A stretch of DNA of 64,000 bases from a virus: positions 1 through 64,000 of the IMG/VR virus record IMGVR_UViG_3300032246_002986. One strand, 5' to 3'. Under the pieces are notes generated by a model. It did not search any database and was not told the origin of the DNA. It saw only the letters and a program-made list of their open reading frames with translations. The number at the start of each line of letters is the position of its first letter. The stretch's first letter is position 1. This document shows positions 22,716 through 31,038 of this stretch, in pieces. A program made the translations under genes and the position numbers.

Positions 22716-23856
22716 AACTTATCGCCCGTGCCATCTCAGGATGATGATCACTGTATTTTTGTTTACGTTGGCGATCGCTCTGTTTCAAGACCCTGACTAA
22801 TTCCCTGGTGCGATCAGGATAGGCCATCTGCATGAATTGTATCACTCCGGCGATATCTTCTTTATAAGGGCCCTGATACTCTGCAAATTTATCTGAGACT
22901 ATTTTTTTAGCACTGGCATTAAGAGCTTTTACACTGAAATGATCTGCGCTGTGTAACACGTTGAAATAGACGAAATCGAAATGCTGTTGTTGTATCCAAG
23001 GTGCTATCTGGTCCAGATAATAGACATTCAGTGCGTTCACAGTGATGCACAGTTGCAGAACGATGTTGCTGCTGCCATCTCTGAGCTGACGAAACTTATC
23101 CAAGTTAGTTTGAGTATCTGCCCATTTAGCACCATAACGCTGGTACTCGAATCGCTCATACATATCATCCACGCTCACCGCTATCTCCACTTTCTTGAAG
23201 TGCGGCCATAATTCCAGGCCTTTTTCCGGCACTATGGTGGTGTTGGTGTTGTAATGTATCTCTATATTCTTGCTGTGACCATTCTGCACTGCCAATTCCA
23301 GTAATTCGAAATGCTCGTCAATCAGGAAAGGTTCGCCACCTGTGAACTCGAAGTATTTGACCTTGTGCAGGTTGTCTCGGAGATCCGACCAGAAATCCCG
23401 GCTGTCCCTGGGCCAGTTGCCGCTCTTGAGGTTTGCTCGTGCAGTGGTATTTTTTGGGCTTATGGCTATCTCTTCGGCTGCCCACTTGCTGCTGCTGAAA
23501 CTGCCACAGATGCGACATTTGAGATTACATATATTGCCCAATTTAAGATCTATGAATTGCAGTTGGTTGACACCTGCATCTATACTGACGCTGCGTAGCT
23601 TGTTGATGCTGTGCATACGCTTGCTGGTCCTGCCAGCTGCTTCTTCATCCCAGCAACGCACACAGTTTTCTGGTTTTTCATTCTGTAGGAATTGCTGCCT
23701 CATCTGGTTCATATAATCGCTGTGAAAAGCATCAGTGAGGGTATGGCTACGCAGATCTATGTCAGGTATGGTCTCTGTGCTGAGACAACAAACCTTGCAC
23801 TTGCCCATGGGATCTGCTTCTATGCTGGTAAACGGTAGTGGACAAAAAGTGTTCAT
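22708..23856 (-). CDS. Radical-SAM protein 4 (382 aa)
   Basis: N-terminal F-C-P-L-P-F and K-C20-K-V-C23-C24 followed by N-C65-V-R-C68, then the core C110-x3-C114-x2-C117 (CNLKCRIC) and T-G-G-E-P. Same layout as proteins 1 and 5. The N-terminus starts directly with M-N-T-F-C, a useful template for the restored start of protein 1. ATGA overlap with the stop of protein 5. Substrate unknown. Confidence 0.86.
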   Translation of the reverse strand: MNTFCPLPFTSIEADPMGKCKVCCLSTETIPDIDLRSHTLTDAFHSDYMNQMRQQFLQNEKPENCVRCWDEEAAGRTSKRMHSINKLRSVSIDAGVNQLQFIDLKLGNICNLKCRICGSFSSSKWAAEEIAISPKNTTARANLKSGNWPRDSRDFWSDLRDNLHKVKYFEFTGGEPFLIDEHFELLELAVQNGHSKNIEIHYNTNTTIVPEKGLELWPHFKKVEIAVSVDDMYERFEYQRYGAKWADTQTNLDKFRQLRDGSSNIVLQLCITVNALNVYYLDQIAPWIQQQHFDFVYFNVLHSADHFSVKALNASAKKIVSDKFAEYQGPYKEDIAGVIQFMQMAYPDRTRELVRVLKQSDRQRKQKYSDHHPEMARAISYE

Positions 23857-25133
23857 AGCAGGTCCTTGAATTCAGGTATGACATCCAGGATGTTTTCTCC
23901 ACGTATCTGATCCAACTGATTGGTTTTTTGCCAAAACTTGGCCAGCAGATGTGATTTGTCCTCTGCGTTCATGAATTTGATAGCACTCTCGAATCCCACG
24001 GTGGCCCGGGTCAGTGTGTCGTGTGGACGCAACCATTCCAGATGTTCGGTGTATAAATCGGTTATCTGTTGTTTGGATTTCACAGGCAGCACATCCAATC
24101 GATACCTGTCAGGATTTTGTAGGATGTTGATATTAAGATCCTGGTGCTTGATGAAACCTTTGCTGACCCAGTCTTTGTGGAACTCTGGCAGATGCCAGGC
24201 GTTCATTATACTGAGCGTGGGACTGATGTAGAAATCCACACCAGGACATATCTTGAGCATCTGTTCTCTGTTGGATTCCACATTGGCCCACTTGGTGCCC
24301 TTGCGTATGTATTCTGCTGTATCACCCATAGCATCCAGGCTGGCACCCACGCTGACACTGCGAAACTCTCGCCACAATTCAAGCACATTGGTCTTCTTGT
24401 AGACCAGTTCGCTGAAATTGGTGTTGTAGATCAGCCTGACATTGGTCCTGCCTCTGGCTATCAATTCCTTTAACAGGCGATAATGTTCTTCCATTATCAG
24501 TGGTTCGCCTCCAGCAAAATACACCTGCTCCAGATTATCGATCTGGGGTTCCAACTGATTCCATATGTCATCGGGATCGCGTCCTGCGAAGTTGATGCGT
24601 TTGTTTTTGCTTTTCCATTCTTCTCCGGCCAGCTTGACCTGATCATCATACCAGTTACTACTGAAGATATGTCCACAGCTACGGCAACGCAGGTTACACA
24701 GGTTACTGAATCTGATGTCCCAGTAGATCAATCTCATCTGTTCCACGGTACCGTCGCTCAGCGTGTCATCCGTCAGAGCGATGTGATGTCCGAAATGCTT
24801 GTTGGCGCTCAGTCGCATACTGAAGAAACCCGACTGTTCCTGTTCATAACATCTGGTACAGCCAGCAACAGGTTCGCCATTCAACATCTTCAGTCTGACA
24901 TCACGCAACGCCGTGTCATTCCATATTTCTTTTATGGTTTTATCACGGGTATTGCCTATGACATCGGCATCGTTGGTGTTACAACAGGGATATGCTTCTC
25001 CAGTGGGAAAAGCGTGGATGTGTATCCAGGGGTACATACAAAAACTGTCGTTGTTGTATATGAGATCCTTGTGTTTTTCAGAGAAATTCTTGACAGGTAC
25101 GAGTGGGTCTTTGCTGTTATAGTTGTACTTCAT
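23853..25133 (-). CDS. Radical-SAM protein 5 (426 aa)
   Basis: N-terminal extension of about 30 residues, then F-C32-M-Y-P-W, P-C50-C51 and G-C92-T-R-C95, and the core C146-x3-C150-x2-C153 (CNLRCRSC) with A-G-G-E-P. Closest in layout to proteins 1 and 4. The N-terminal cysteines probably hold an auxiliary cluster, an arrangement known for N-terminal-twitch radical-SAM proteins. Overlaps protein 6 by 17 bases. Confidence 0.86.
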   Translation of the reverse strand: MKYNYNSKDPLVPVKNFSEKHKDLIYNNDSFCMYPWIHIHAFPTGEAYPCCNTNDADVIGNTRDKTIKEIWNDTALRDVRLKMLNGEPVAGCTRCYEQEQSGFFSMRLSANKHFGHHIALTDDTLSDGTVEQMRLIYWDIRFSNLCNLRCRSCGHIFSSNWYDDQVKLAGEEWKSKNKRINFAGRDPDDIWNQLEPQIDNLEQVYFAGGEPLIMEEHYRLLKELIARGRTNVRLIYNTNFSELVYKKTNVLELWREFRSVSVGASLDAMGDTAEYIRKGTKWANVESNREQMLKICPGVDFYISPTLSIMNAWHLPEFHKDWVSKGFIKHQDLNINILQNPDRYRLDVLPVKSKQQITDLYTEHLEWLRPHDTLTRATVGFESAIKFMNAEDKSHLLAKFWQKTNQLDQIRGENILDVIPEFKDLL

Positions 25134-26472
25134 GATACCATTCTGTTAATAGTGGAAAGGCTGACATAAAATCCTTGCCACGCCTGCGATCATACTGTAT
25201 GATGAATGCACGTAGATCTAGGTCTAATGTCATACCATCACTGGAATTGTTATGGGGTGTGGTAGCTGTATTTAAGTATTCGATCAGGCGCTTTACGTGT
25301 TCTCGCTCCATCTCGTGCAATAGATCGCTATCAGCATAAGTGTCCAAGAACAGTCGCAACCTATCACAGCACTGTTGTTTGATAGTATCAGGCATTACCA
25401 CGGGAGATTGGAAGCTGGGAAATCTCAGGATGTTTAATGTGAATGTGGGTTTGCTTTTGCCATACTGCCTTTTGAAATCCATACACTGTTCCAGGAAATC
25501 TGGCAGTGTGGGTAAACATAATCCGTTGATCGTACACATCATATGGAAGGCTTTTACGTTGCCGTGTGTGAGTAATTTGTGTATATTGTCGATATAATCA
25601 GTGTACACCAGCCCATCGCGTATCCATTCGGCCGCTGAACCTGTGGCCTCGCAGCTGGTGTATATCTCCATATTGTCTATGTCGTGGGTGGCCTGTATCA
25701 ACCTATCGATCAGATCGGGTTTAGCACCCAGGTTGCTGTTGACAGCCAGCCTGACATCGCTCTTGTTTTGCCGGAACCAATCGAACAATCTCCAGATATG
25801 CGGACTCATCAAGGGCTCGCCACCTGTGATACGCAACTCACGTAGCGAGTTGTGTAGATCCGTGTCCCACCAACGGAAAAATGCTTCCACATATGGATTG
25901 GTTTCATCCAAAGCATACAACTGGCTGGCACTGTGCTCGTGAGTATAATGATTGCGACCGTCGCTGGTCAGATTGGTATAAGCACCATTCTGTTTGATAT
26001 CTTTGACCCAGGTTGTGCTGAAAGCTGGATTACAATAACTGCAAGCGAAATTACAGGTCCTGTCGAAAGCTATCTCGAGTGTACGCAGATTGAAGTCGCT
26101 GTGAGGATCGGCGAAAGCATCCGATAGTTCTTTTTCACTATAGATCATACTTTTATAAGGACGATCACTGATGGCATTAGGACTATTGTCTTCGATGCGC
26201 CAGCAGTATTCACATCCTGCAGGACGCTGCCCTTGTGCCATCATCAATCGTTCTGTTTTCTTTTGGACGGTATTGTGCAAGGCACGTGGATTGATGGCGA
26301 CTTGCTCTGCACTTACTTTATGCGGCAGAGGGTGATGGCAGCTGGTGGTCTGTCCGGATCCCAACCACACTGTAGCATTATACCATTTGGCACCACAGAA
26401 GCTGGCGCTTTTTGTATCTAATACTCTTTGTTTGTATTGTTGGAAAGATTCGTTGGATTTTTTGCTACGCAT
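25117..26472 (-). CDS. Radical-SAM protein 6 (451 aa)
   Basis: N-terminal F-C26-G-A-K-W, T-S-C45-H-H-P and G-C87-E-Y-C90, then the core C140-x3-C144-x2-C147 (CNFACSYC) and T-G-G-E-P. Closely parallels protein 7 along its length, including an S-D-R-x-Y segment after the C-x2-C pair, which points to tandem duplication. Overlaps both neighbours. Substrate unknown. Confidence 0.86.
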   Translation of the reverse strand: MRSKKSNESFQQYKQRVLDTKSASFCGAKWYNATVWLGSGQTTSCHHPLPHKVSAEQVAINPRALHNTVQKKTERLMMAQGQRPAGCEYCWRIEDNSPNAISDRPYKSMIYSEKELSDAFADPHSDFNLRTLEIAFDRTCNFACSYCNPAFSTTWVKDIKQNGAYTNLTSDGRNHYTHEHSASQLYALDETNPYVEAFFRWWDTDLHNSLRELRITGGEPLMSPHIWRLFDWFRQNKSDVRLAVNSNLGAKPDLIDRLIQATHDIDNMEIYTSCEATGSAAEWIRDGLVYTDYIDNIHKLLTHGNVKAFHMMCTINGLCLPTLPDFLEQCMDFKRQYGKSKPTFTLNILRFPSFQSPVVMPDTIKQQCCDRLRLFLDTYADSDLLHEMEREHVKRLIEYLNTATTPHNNSSDGMTLDLDLRAFIIQYDRRRGKDFMSAFPLLTEWYHEVQL

Positions 26473-27892
26473 TGTCTGCCCTGTACTTACACTCGTCCCA
26501 CCACTCTGTCATTTCTGGGAATGTATTTAAAAAGTTTGTACCACGTCTATTATCGTGTTCTGTAAAAAATCGGTAAAAGTCTGCTTTGACCACAGGATCG
26601 TCCCGGCGATTGGCTCGCATCCAATCCACAACACGTTGTAGCCGCTGTATCTCATAATCTTTGAACCCTTGGAAACGCCGGGTTTCCGTTTCAGGAGTCT
26701 GTCTCATCCAGTCTGTGATCTGTTGCAGCTTCCAAGCATAGGCTTCGGGCATGATGTCCAGGCACTGCCAAGTTGGGCTGCGTAGTATAGGGGTATCGAA
26801 CCACACACGTTGATAATCAGTGCTGAATTCCTGTCTGAGTTTCAGGATGGTATCCAATAAATTTTGTAAACCACCTATGCTGAGATTGTTCATTGTTATG
26901 ATGAATGTTATGCTGCTGCGTTTGTCCACATCAGATAAGAACTGGCCCACGTTGGTTATCATATGGTCATAATCCAGTCCGTGCCTGATATAATCTGCCT
27001 GCTCGTATGCGCTGTCCACACTGACAAACTGCATGAAGTGTTCCACAGCACCAGTGTCACATATCTTCTGCACCGTATTGATATACTTGAGCATCAGATG
27101 ATCTTCTACACTGAAGTTGCTGGTGACATTCAGATGCAGATCAGGTTTGGGATTTGCTATCACATAGTCCAACACACGAAAGGTGTTTTTGTCCATAAGC
27201 GGTTCACCACCGGTCATACGGAAATGTTTCAGTTTAGGATACAGATCCGGCCACCAACGCCAGAACGCTTCTACATAAGGATTATGGTCACGAACAGGAA
27301 TAGGCTTACGATCACTAGCAAAATATTGTGGATCGTTATGTCTGTTGGACGTGGGGTACGCTCCATACTCTTTGATCTCCTTGGCCCAAGTGCTGCTGAA
27401 CTGGGGGCTGCAATAACTGCAACGAAGATTGCAAGCACTGTTGAAATTCACTTCCACGTAACTGGGGATCACATCCCAGGTCAGTGGGTCTTTTGTGGTT
27501 ATGTCTGCATAGGCTTCTGCTGCCCAGGGTTCACCACTGCGGTAATGCCTGTCGCTCAGGTTACCCGTGGCTTCCACTTTCCAGCAATAACTGCAACCCT
27601 GCGGTTTCTGGCCTTGGAGCATCTGTACTCGTTCGGATTTTTTATGACTGGTGTTATGTAGCGCACTGGGGTTATCTTGTAAATCATCTGCATTGATCCT
27701 GTGTAATGGTGGATGATAACAACTGTTGGTGTGTCCAGTTGTCAGGTGTAGGCTGGTCTGTTGCCATTTGGCCAAGCACAAGGCTGGTCCGAGCTGGGCT
27801 TGCATCTGCTCAGCACTGCTCATGAACTCGCTGTTGAGTGTGCCGTCGGTATTTACTGTCACTTTATCACCGGAATTTTCTAGCTGCGTCAC
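26465..27892 (-). CDS. Radical-SAM protein 7 (475 aa, GTG start)
   Basis: GTG start at 27892, with AGGAG nine bases upstream, inside the end of the previous gene. N-terminal C39-L-A-K-W, N-S-C58-Y-H-P, G-C100-S-Y-C103, and the core C154-x3-C158-x2-C161 (CNLRCSYC) with T-G-G-E-P. Paralogue of protein 6. First radical-SAM gene reached by transcription from the 31 kb promoter. Confidence 0.86.
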   Translation of the reverse strand: MTQLENSGDKVTVNTDGTLNSEFMSSAEQMQAQLGPALCLAKWQQTSLHLTTGHTNSCYHPPLHRINADDLQDNPSALHNTSHKKSERVQMLQGQKPQGCSYCWKVEATGNLSDRHYRSGEPWAAEAYADITTKDPLTWDVIPSYVEVNFNSACNLRCSYCSPQFSSTWAKEIKEYGAYPTSNRHNDPQYFASDRKPIPVRDHNPYVEAFWRWWPDLYPKLKHFRMTGGEPLMDKNTFRVLDYVIANPKPDLHLNVTSNFSVEDHLMLKYINTVQKICDTGAVEHFMQFVSVDSAYEQADYIRHGLDYDHMITNVGQFLSDVDKRSSITFIITMNNLSIGGLQNLLDTILKLRQEFSTDYQRVWFDTPILRSPTWQCLDIMPEAYAWKLQQITDWMRQTPETETRRFQGFKDYEIQRLQRVVDWMRANRRDDPVVKADFYRFFTEHDNRRGTNFLNTFPEMTEWWDECKYRADNA

Positions 27893-28799
27893 GCAGGAAA
27901 CTCCTATACAAGTGTTCTGGCATCATTATATCTATATTCTCATAGGGTTGTTGGTTGCGTTTGAACCAGGCGCTTTGTTCTGGTGTGAGTTCCACGATAT
28001 CCAATGCTAATCTTTTGGTCAATACCTCTGTGTGGAAATCTTGATTCTCTTGTGTCCAGCAATCATCGTACAGTTGATCCAGTTTATGGAAATCACGCAC
28101 CTCAGTATAGTCCCAGTCTGGCTCGAACATGACTTTATAGGCACCGTGGCGAGCTCCTGCGATAGCCCAGTTGCCGTTCTCCACATCTGCGCCCACGCTA
28201 CACCATATGGCCAGATTATCACGATTACCCACCCAGGTTTCAGATTCGAAATCTTCTGGATCTATGCGCCTGCCACGAGCCAGACACAGCTTGACGCCTT
28301 CGCGGAATCCAGCTCGCCAGGCCTGGTGTGATGTGGCATTGGGATATGTGGTGCTCCACACATCGTGCATCGCCCAGTAATCGTCTGCAAAACAAAACTC
28401 CACTAGGGTCTCATCGGTACCGTCCGTGGCTTCGTGTGTTTTCATATTCTGCACGAATGTCTTGGTCCAGCTACTGATGCCACCATTGCCATAACACAGG
28501 CCGTTCACGATGTTGCGAGCCCGCCAGCGGAATACTTTGCTATCGTTGGTATGATCTATGCGTAGCGTCTGATTGAAAAATTCCGGATCGGGACGATTGT
28601 CGCCGTCTATCAAGATGAAGCGTTCTGTACTGCTAGCTGCGGCTGCTGCCTTGTGTGCAGCATCTGAACCTTCCACACCGTGTACACGTTTGGCCCAGGG
28701 TGCGATGCTCTTTAGATATATGAAATTTTCATCAGCATCAGGTTCATCATAGCTGAGGAATACACAATCCAGATCCGAAACGTCAACTAACTCGACCAT
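27867..28799 (-). CDS. GT-A-type glycosyltransferase-like protein (310 aa)
   Basis: Start at 28799 is chosen because AAGGATGGGG precedes it; the longer frame to 28880 lies within the neighbouring gene. Features of a GT2-like nucleotide-sugar fold: strand C-V-F-L-S-Y, an A-H-K-A-A-A-A-A helix, and a D-x-D metal motif I-D65-G-D67-N. Shares its catalytic-domain segment with the C-terminus of the 764-aa protein, but keeps the metal motif. Donor and acceptor unknown. Overlaps neighbours by 17 and 26 bases. Confidence 0.7.
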   Translation of the reverse strand: MVELVDVSDLDCVFLSYDEPDADENFIYLKSIAPWAKRVHGVEGSDAAHKAAAAASSTERFILIDGDNRPDPEFFNQTLRIDHTNDSKVFRWRARNIVNGLCYGNGGISSWTKTFVQNMKTHEATDGTDETLVEFCFADDYWAMHDVWSTTYPNATSHQAWRAGFREGVKLCLARGRRIDPEDFESETWVGNRDNLAIWCSVGADVENGNWAIAGARHGAYKVMFEPDWDYTEVRDFHKLDQLYDDCWTQENQDFHTEVLTKRLALDIVELTPEQSAWFKRNQQPYENIDIMMPEHLYRSFLRDAARKFR

Positions 28800-29139
28800 A
28801 ACCCCATCCTTGAGCGCCTGGATAATCAGCTGACACTGCAAACTGATTATCGTTATGTAAAGTATAGTACACATTGCCACCTGTTTGCAATCTAATAGTT
28901 GCTGTCGGTCGCATATCCACCGGTTTTCCGTCTATGACTTTGTAATCAGCAGCTCTGTTGAATATGAAACTATTGTCGACCACGACAAAAACTCCTGGCA
29001 GGTCCTCATAGGTTACCACTGTGCCAATTAGAGTGTGGGGATCATAGTATAATTTATAAACCAATTTAACACTTGGTTTGGTCTGTTGTTCAACCAATCG
29101 GAAAACTTCAGCCCAGTACTCTTCGAAATTCATACTCAT
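28783..29139 (-). CDS. Small protein of the glycosyltransferase operon, unknown function (118 aa)
   Basis: Tightly overlapped on both sides. Soluble, mostly beta (VKLVYKLYYD, TVVTYEDLPGVFVVVDNSFIF, TIRLQTGGNVYYTL) with a helical start. No motif recognised. The position inside the operon argues that it takes part in the same process. Confidence 0.6.
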   Translation of the reverse strand: MSMNFEEYWAEVFRLVEQQTKPSVKLVYKLYYDPHTLIGTVVTYEDLPGVFVVVDNSFIFNRAADYKVIDGKPVDMRPTATIRLQTGGNVYYTLHNDNQFAVSADYPGAQGWGYGRVS

Positions 29140-29935
29140 ATCTATCTATCAATTCATCAGTAGCGAATGTTTTCTGTTGGTAATGCAGGGGCCTGTGCTG
29201 TTTATAACCGCCGATAACAGGGCTGTGATCATCTTGTATCTGCCAATCCAGCTGTTCTGTCCACATCTGTTTGCCAGGTAGATTTTGCACCTCTGGTTTC
29301 ATATGCACAAAACCAAATTTGGTATCTGCTGTGTGAATCTGTAAGATATTGTAAGCCAAGGCATATACTTCGTCCGTCCTGGCCGTATCATATCTACAGT
29401 TGATCAGGTAATGATCCCTGTACCAATTCCAGTCCAATACGATCTGGTTACAAGTATCGTAAAATTGTTTTGCTGTGAGATCATATTCGAAATAAGTCCA
29501 AGCACTATAGATATCTGGCAACATATTATCATCGAAAAGTTTACGTTGGCTGCGATCTGTCGCAATACGATGATCATATGTGTAAACTGTATGAGTAAAA
29601 TTTAAAGCATTTTGTCCATATATGTTCCACATATGGCTGTAGTCGCTGGTAAAAAGCATATCTGCTTCTGTCTTGATAGTGCGTTTATATGGACTCAGAT
29701 TGAAAACATTCGTTTCGTGCATTATGGGATGCAACACGTGGCTCACGACGATTATTTTATCGAACGTGTTATTCTGTTTTTCTGTTATGCATTCACTTGT
29801 TTCGGTATCCACTATGACACTGAAGTTTGCATTTTTTTTCTGCGTGAGTTTACAACTCAGCGCCTGCAAGTAAGCCATCCGCAGATAATCATTGCTGTCT
29901 GTATTGGTCGCCACACACAAAAACCCTGCACTCAT
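29108..29935 (-). CDS. GT8-like glycosyltransferase, variant metal motif (275 aa)
   Basis: N-terminal strand GFLCVATNTD, V-I-V-D-T at 40-44 and the T-I-K-T-E90-A-D92-M-L-F segment in the place of D-x-D of GT8-type enzymes, preceded by S-P-Y-K-R. Resembles the next protein (ATNTD/AFNTD start and -PY-RT- before the acid motif), so the two are paralogues. E-A-D may still bind metal. Ends inside the 118-aa gene. Confidence 0.65.
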   Translation of the reverse strand: MSAGFLCVATNTDSNDYLRMAYLQALSCKLTQKKNANFSVIVDTETSECITEKQNNTFDKIIVVSHVLHPIMHETNVFNLSPYKRTIKTEADMLFTSDYSHMWNIYGQNALNFTHTVYTYDHRIATDRSQRKLFDDNMLPDIYSAWTYFEYDLTAKQFYDTCNQIVLDWNWYRDHYLINCRYDTARTDEVYALAYNILQIHTADTKFGFVHMKPEVQNLPGKQMWTEQLDWQIQDDHSPVIGGYKQHRPLHYQQKTFATDELIDRYEYEFRRVLG

Positions 29936-30687
29936 TTGCTGCCCTTGTTCATCAGATGCAGATCGGTATCTTTGAATCTGTTGCGATATAATTTGTCGCC
30001 TATACTATACTCATAGGTCAAACTATTGTTTTTGAATTTATCATAATTTACCCTGCTGTCCATATTGATCAGCGGATAATTGGCAAATCCATAATCTGCC
30101 ATACCATAACCTCCAGCTATATGGCAGGCAATGGAAAATATGTAATCGTTTCTCACAGGCGTGGGATAAAATTTATACAGAGCGGAGTAATAGTCGTAAT
30201 GTTGCTGTACCATTTTAGCACATTCGAATACATTATGAGCAATGTTGCCTTTATTGAATAACATCACAGTGGCCCAACACAGGGGTATGGCTGTTTTAGC
30301 CAGTTGCTCTTTACGTATTGTTCCACTGATAGGGTCATATAATTCGGTAGTAATGACAAAGTCAGTGTTGCCGTTTATATGATTAACCAGTGTATCACTA
30401 CAGATGAAATAATCGCTGTCTATGACAAGTGTGCGATCATATGGTGTAAGATCGTAAGCCTGTGTTCTGGCTAGATTGAACCATTGTTTTTTTAATCTGC
30501 GATTATGATCTGGAGCATCTATCACTATGTTATCGTGTTCCGATAACACTTCGCGATCGCTTATGATAGTCACCGGTAAATCCAGATATCTGTTGACCCG
30601 TTCGCCAGCTAATACAGCGTCAGATATGTAATCTATATCATCTGTATTAAAAGCAAATATGCAGCAACCTTTAGAGTTGTTGGGCAT
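29932..30687 (-). CDS. GT8-like glycosyltransferase (251 aa)
   Basis: Strand CCIFAFNTDD, then V-T-I-I-S-D (39-44), and T-P-Y-D-R-T-L-V-I-D90-S-D92-Y-F, a classical D-x-D motif of glycogenin/GT8-type enzymes that bind a UDP-sugar and Mn. A terminal H-L-M-N-K-G is near the usual second His. Donor and acceptor unknown. ATGA overlap with the following gene. Confidence 0.75.
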   Translation of the reverse strand: MPNNSKGCCIFAFNTDDIDYISDAVLAGERVNRYLDLPVTIISDREVLSEHDNIVIDAPDHNRRLKKQWFNLARTQAYDLTPYDRTLVIDSDYFICSDTLVNHINGNTDFVITTELYDPISGTIRKEQLAKTAIPLCWATVMLFNKGNIAHNVFECAKMVQQHYDYYSALYKFYPTPVRNDYIFSIACHIAGGYGMADYGFANYPLINMDSRVNYDKFKNNSLTYEYSIGDKLYRNRFKDTDLHLMNKGSK

Positions 30688-31003
30688 TTCTTACCTGTGT
30701 TTGTTCTTGGTATTGCTGTTGCCATTCGTTCATTACTTCTACATAACGTCGTTTAGCCAGCGTCAGTAGTTCCATCCTGTTAACCATAACTGGAGTGTCA
30801 TACATATCCAAGATTATCATTTCATCGTTCCAACCATCATCTGGCAGGAGATTCAGCAACACAAACAATTCCGTATTGACTGGAAACACACCATCGCGAT
30901 GTGTCACCGTTAATCTGCTGGTCATCAGAGTCTTGAGATTTTGTTTTGCCAGCAGACGGTCGTAGGTTGCACGGGCTTGATCACGTAATTGTTCTTGATT
31001 CAT
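30671..31003 (-). CDS. First gene of the leftward operon, unknown function (110 aa)
   Basis: Its ATG coincides with the predicted start of transcription, so the mRNA is probably leaderless, with no ribosome site. The helical N-terminus (EQLRDQARATYDRLL), a central beta part (LTVTHRDGVFPVNTELFVLL) and a long C-terminal helix rich in Gln and Glu recall small proteins found beside tail-fibre genes in large phages. It may be a fibre accessory or a member of the modification system; unresolved. Confidence 0.6.
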   Translation of the reverse strand: MNQEQLRDQARATYDRLLAKQNLKTLMTSRLTVTHRDGVFPVNTELFVLLNLLPDDGWNDEMIILDMYDTPVMVNRMELLTLAKRRYVEVMNEWQQQYQEQTQVRNAQQL

Positions 31004-31009
31004 CTTGTA

Positions 31010-31038
31010 ATTATAACAGATAGGTTTAATTTTGTCAA
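31010..31038 (-). promoter_or_regulatory. Perfect-consensus sigma-70 promoter for the leftward operon
   Basis: On the minus strand, TTGACA (31038-31033), a 17-bp spacer ending in TGT, then TATAAT (31015-31010). All 12 positions match consensus and the -10 is extended. It sits exactly between the stop of the virion gene at 31039 and the ATG at 31003, and the expected start base is that ATG's A. It should make the string of 13 overlapping genes an early, host-polymerase operon, unlike the late virion genes behind it. Confidence 0.85.

Noticed and set aside
15778-31003. RiPP biosynthesis with a small precursor peptide
   Set aside because: No short open frame with a ribosome site fits between the overlapping genes, and no transporter or leader-binding domain was seen; kept only as a remote option.
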